Shown one piece after another: positions 4,570 to 6,344 of a DNA stretch of 6,344 bases. The stretch lies in contig CALFMR010000194.1 of assembly GCA_937880585.1 (NCBI GenBank), forward strand, positions 1-6,344. The letters run 5' to 3'. The translations under genes were made by a program, and so were the position numbers. The notes below the pieces were generated by a model. It did no database searches, was not told where the DNA came from, and saw only the letters and a list, made by a program, of their open reading frames with translations. The DNA comes from an uncultured Acidobacteriota bacterium (GTDB lineage: Bacteria; Acidobacteriota; Vicinamibacteria; Vicinamibacterales; SCN-69-37). Each line of letters starts with the position of its first letter. Position 1 is the first letter of the stretch.

Positions 4570-6344
4570 CCCATCCACTCGTCTCCTGGCGTATGCCGGC
4601 GCTGCCGCCCTCGTCATCGGGTTGTCGGGGGCGGTGTACGAACTGGCCGTGTTCGGGCCGACGGCCGCTGATACCTCGCGCCACCTCGAGGCCGCCGTGC
4701 GCCAGCAGTTCACGGCCGAATCCGCGTCGCTCCAAACGATCGCCGAACGCCTCGCGGAAGAACGCGATCTCGTCGCGGCGGCGACCGGATCGCGCGACGA
4801 GCTCACCGCGCTCTTCGCGGAGCTCGCCGCCCTGACACCGCCGGCGAGCGCCACGCGTCGCATCTCGGCCAATGTCTACGTGCCGTCGGGCCCGGCGGGC
4901 GAATACCGTGTCCTCGCGTGGAGCGACGGCCCGGCGACCAACCTGCGGCGCGATCGACTGAACGGGCCGCGCGCGTTTTTCGCCGCGCCCGGGCCGTCCG
5001 GCACACGGCTCGTCTTCGTCGAGCCCATCGAACGCAACGGCCAGCGCATCGGCGTCGCCACGGCCGAGACGGTGCTCGCCTCCTCCAACCGTCTCGACAC
5101 GCGCTTCGGCGCGGTGACGTTCCTGTCGCGGTACGAAGGCGCGGGCGCCGCCGAGCCGCCCGCGCACGGCTTCATCATCGATGGCCCGACCGGCGCGCCG
5201 CTCCTCGAAGTTCACGTGGCGCCCGAGGAGATCGCCGCGGGCCGCGCGGCCGTCCGCCGCCGCGTGCTCGCCGCCGCGGCCGTGCCGCTGGCGGTCGCGC
5301 TCCTGTGGTTCCTCGGCCCCGTACTCGACCGCCGCCGCCATGCGGCGCGCACCGCCGGGTGGATTGGCTGGTCGATCGCGGCGCTCGCGATCCTCGGGCT
5401 GGCGACCGCGGCGCTCGTACGACTGGCGATCGTGCTCGGCGCGCCCGCGCCGGTCGGCGCCTGTCTCACGTCGAGCGCGCTCTTCGCGGCCGCGGTCCTC
5501 GTGCCCGGCGCGTGGTGGTGGCGCAGCCGATCGCGACGTCAGCCGGCGGCCGAGCCGATCCGCTTCGCGATCGAACATCTGCTGGCCGGCGCGGCGCTCG
5601 CGGGCGTCATCACGCTCATCTCGCACATCCTGTCGAGCCGCATCACGCCGCTCTCGCTCGATCGCTGGCAGTCGGCGCTCTTCCCGTTCTCGACGACCGG
5701 CCTCATCGACATCTGGAGCGTGCTCATCCTCGAGCTCGCGCTCTGCTGGGCCGTCGCGTCGCTGCTCGCTGGCGTGGCGGTGCGATGGCGGTTGATGCCG
5801 CCTCGCCCGGCCACGCTCGCAGCCCTCGGCTTCTGGCTCGTACCGACGATCGTCGTGCAACACGCCATGACGGGCCGGTCGACAGGACTGCCCGCGTTAC
5901 CCGCGATCACCATGGCCGCCGCGGCGGTCGCGTTCGCGCTCGCGGCCCGGCGGCTGCGCCGCGACTACCGGCGCACGACCGAGTCGATGCGCCTGTGGCT
6001 CGGCCTGCTCGCACTCGTCGCGCCGCTCGTCACCATCTATCCGATGGCCGCGTTCATCGCCGACCGGACCGCGCGCGACGTGATTCAGACGGAATTGACG
6101 CCCGCCGTCGCGGGTCAGCCCGAACAGCTTCGGTCCGATCTCGTGCAGGCCGAGCGCGACATCGATCGGCTCGCCGGCCTCGCGGATCTCGTCCGCGATC
6201 CGCGTCCGTTCGAGTACCAGACGGCGTTCCTCGTCTGGAGCCAGACGGGGCTCTCGCGCACGCGCGTCACGTCGGACATCGAGCTGTACGGCCCGAACCG
6301 CGCACTCGTCAGCCGCTTCGCCCTGAACTTTCCCGAATATCTCA
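4565..6344 (+). CDS. Large membrane sensor protein, N-terminal part (possible sensor histidine kinase; runs off right edge)
   Basis: The frame is open from the GTG at 4565 to the right edge: 593 codons and one base, with no stop. Residues 8-28 form a first membrane helix. Residues 30-232 form an extracytoplasmic domain with a helical lead (about 39-72) and a mixed strand region up to VHVAPEE, like a Cache/PAS-type sensor. A polytopic block follows with helices near 233-252, 267-291, 299-318, 334-356, 382-406, 415-431, 445-460 and 477-499. A second extracytoplasmic region begins at 500 and includes QAERDIDRLAGLADLV (528-543) and SDIELYGPNRALVSRFALN (570-588), the latter resembling ligand-sensor strands. 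This double-sensor layout suggests signal transduction, most likely a histidine kinase, but no HAMP, DHp, ATPase, GGDEF or phosphatase domain is visible because the C-terminal part is missing. The coding call is strong; the kinase label is inference. The start is the only well-placed GTG in frame ahead of the first helix and has no Shine-Dalgarno. Confidence 0.8.
   Translation, partial: MSPSTRLLAYAGAAALVIGLSGAVYELAVFGPTAADTSRHLEAAVRQQFTAESASLQTIAERLAEERDLVAAATGSRDELTALFAELAALTPPASATRRISANVYVPSGPAGEYRVLAWSDGPATNLRRDRLNGPRAFFAAPGPSGTRLVFVEPIERNGQRIGVATAETVLASSNRLDTRFGAVTFLSRYEGAGAAEPPAHGFIIDGPTGAPLLEVHVAPEEIAAGRAAVRRRVLAAAAVPLAVALLWFLGPVLDRRRHAARTAGWIGWSIAALAILGLATAALVRLAIVLGAPAPVGACLTSSALFAAAVLVPGAWWWRSRSRRQPAAEPIRFAIEHLLAGAALAGVITLISHILSSRITPLSLDRWQSALFPFSTTGLIDIWSVLILELALCWAVASLLAGVAVRWRLMPPRPATLAALGFWLVPTIVVQHAMTGRSTGLPALPAITMAAAAVAFALAARRLRRDYRRTTESMRLWLGLLALVAPLVTIYPMAAFIADRTARDVIQTELTPAVAGQPEQLRSDLVQAERDIDRLAGLADLVRDPRPFEYQTAFLVWSQTGLSRTRVTSDIELYGPNRALVSRFALNFPEYL

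Noticed and set aside
4334..5863. A 509-codon open frame on the minus strand opposite the sensor gene
   Set aside because: Its product is almost all Arg, Glu, Ala and Gly with no hydrophobic core or domain pattern, as expected from the antisense frame of a GC-rich gene. The plus-strand frame has clear membrane helices and covers the same DNA.
1..6344. CRISPR array, tRNA, rRNA, insertion sequence or a defence, toxin or phage module
   Set aside because: I found no regularly spaced repeats, no tRNA-like cloverleaf, no transposase or integrase motifs and no terminal inverted repeats. All DNA is explained by the five genes and short spacers.

Overview
This is a GC-rich window (roughly two-thirds G+C by eye) from a bacterial chromosome. 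It holds five protein-coding genes and no RNA genes, mobile elements or CRISPR arrays. Two genes are recognisable housekeeping genes: the start of dnaE and a complete guaA. The other three are poorly characterised envelope or signalling proteins. High GC, GTG starts with no Shine-Dalgarno, PQQ-like propellers and a very large polytopic sensor protein would fit an acidobacterial lineage such as Vicinamibacteria. That placement is a guess from style, not from a marker.

Layout. Positions 1-572 (minus) are the first 190 codons of the DNA polymerase III alpha subunit, running off the left edge. Positions 572-2107 (minus) are GMP synthase, complete, with all expected amidotransferase and ATP-pyrophosphatase motifs. 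The guaA stop and the dnaE start share one base (TGATG), so the two form a coupled unit. A perfect TATAAT box at 2161-2166 probably drives it, and a short UUCG-tetraloop hairpin sits in the guaA leader. Positions 2172-3491 (plus) are an exported or membrane-anchored beta-propeller protein transcribed divergently from guaA. Its putative -10 box overlaps that of guaA in a nearly symmetric TATTATAA. Positions 3387-4499 (minus) are a multi-pass membrane protein of unknown function whose tail overlaps the propeller gene by 105 bases, tail to tail. After a 65-base divergent spacer (4500-4564), the gene from 4565 to the right edge (plus) is the N-terminal part of a large membrane sensor. It has an extracytoplasmic domain, a polytopic block of about eight helices, and the beginning of a second extracytoplasmic domain. 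It is probably a signal-transduction protein such as a histidine kinase, but the output domain lies outside the window.

How the genes work together. Only guaA-dnaE forms an evident co-transcribed pair, joining guanine nucleotide supply and the replicative polymerase. The others are single genes arranged divergent, convergent, divergent. I do not see a defence, biosynthetic or mobile system. The most interesting signals are in gene starts and spacers: an almost symmetric bidirectional promoter, two GTG starts within a few bases of a predicted transcription start (possible leaderless mRNAs), a leader hairpin, and a long convergent overlap. There is no gene-free stretch longer than 300 bases.
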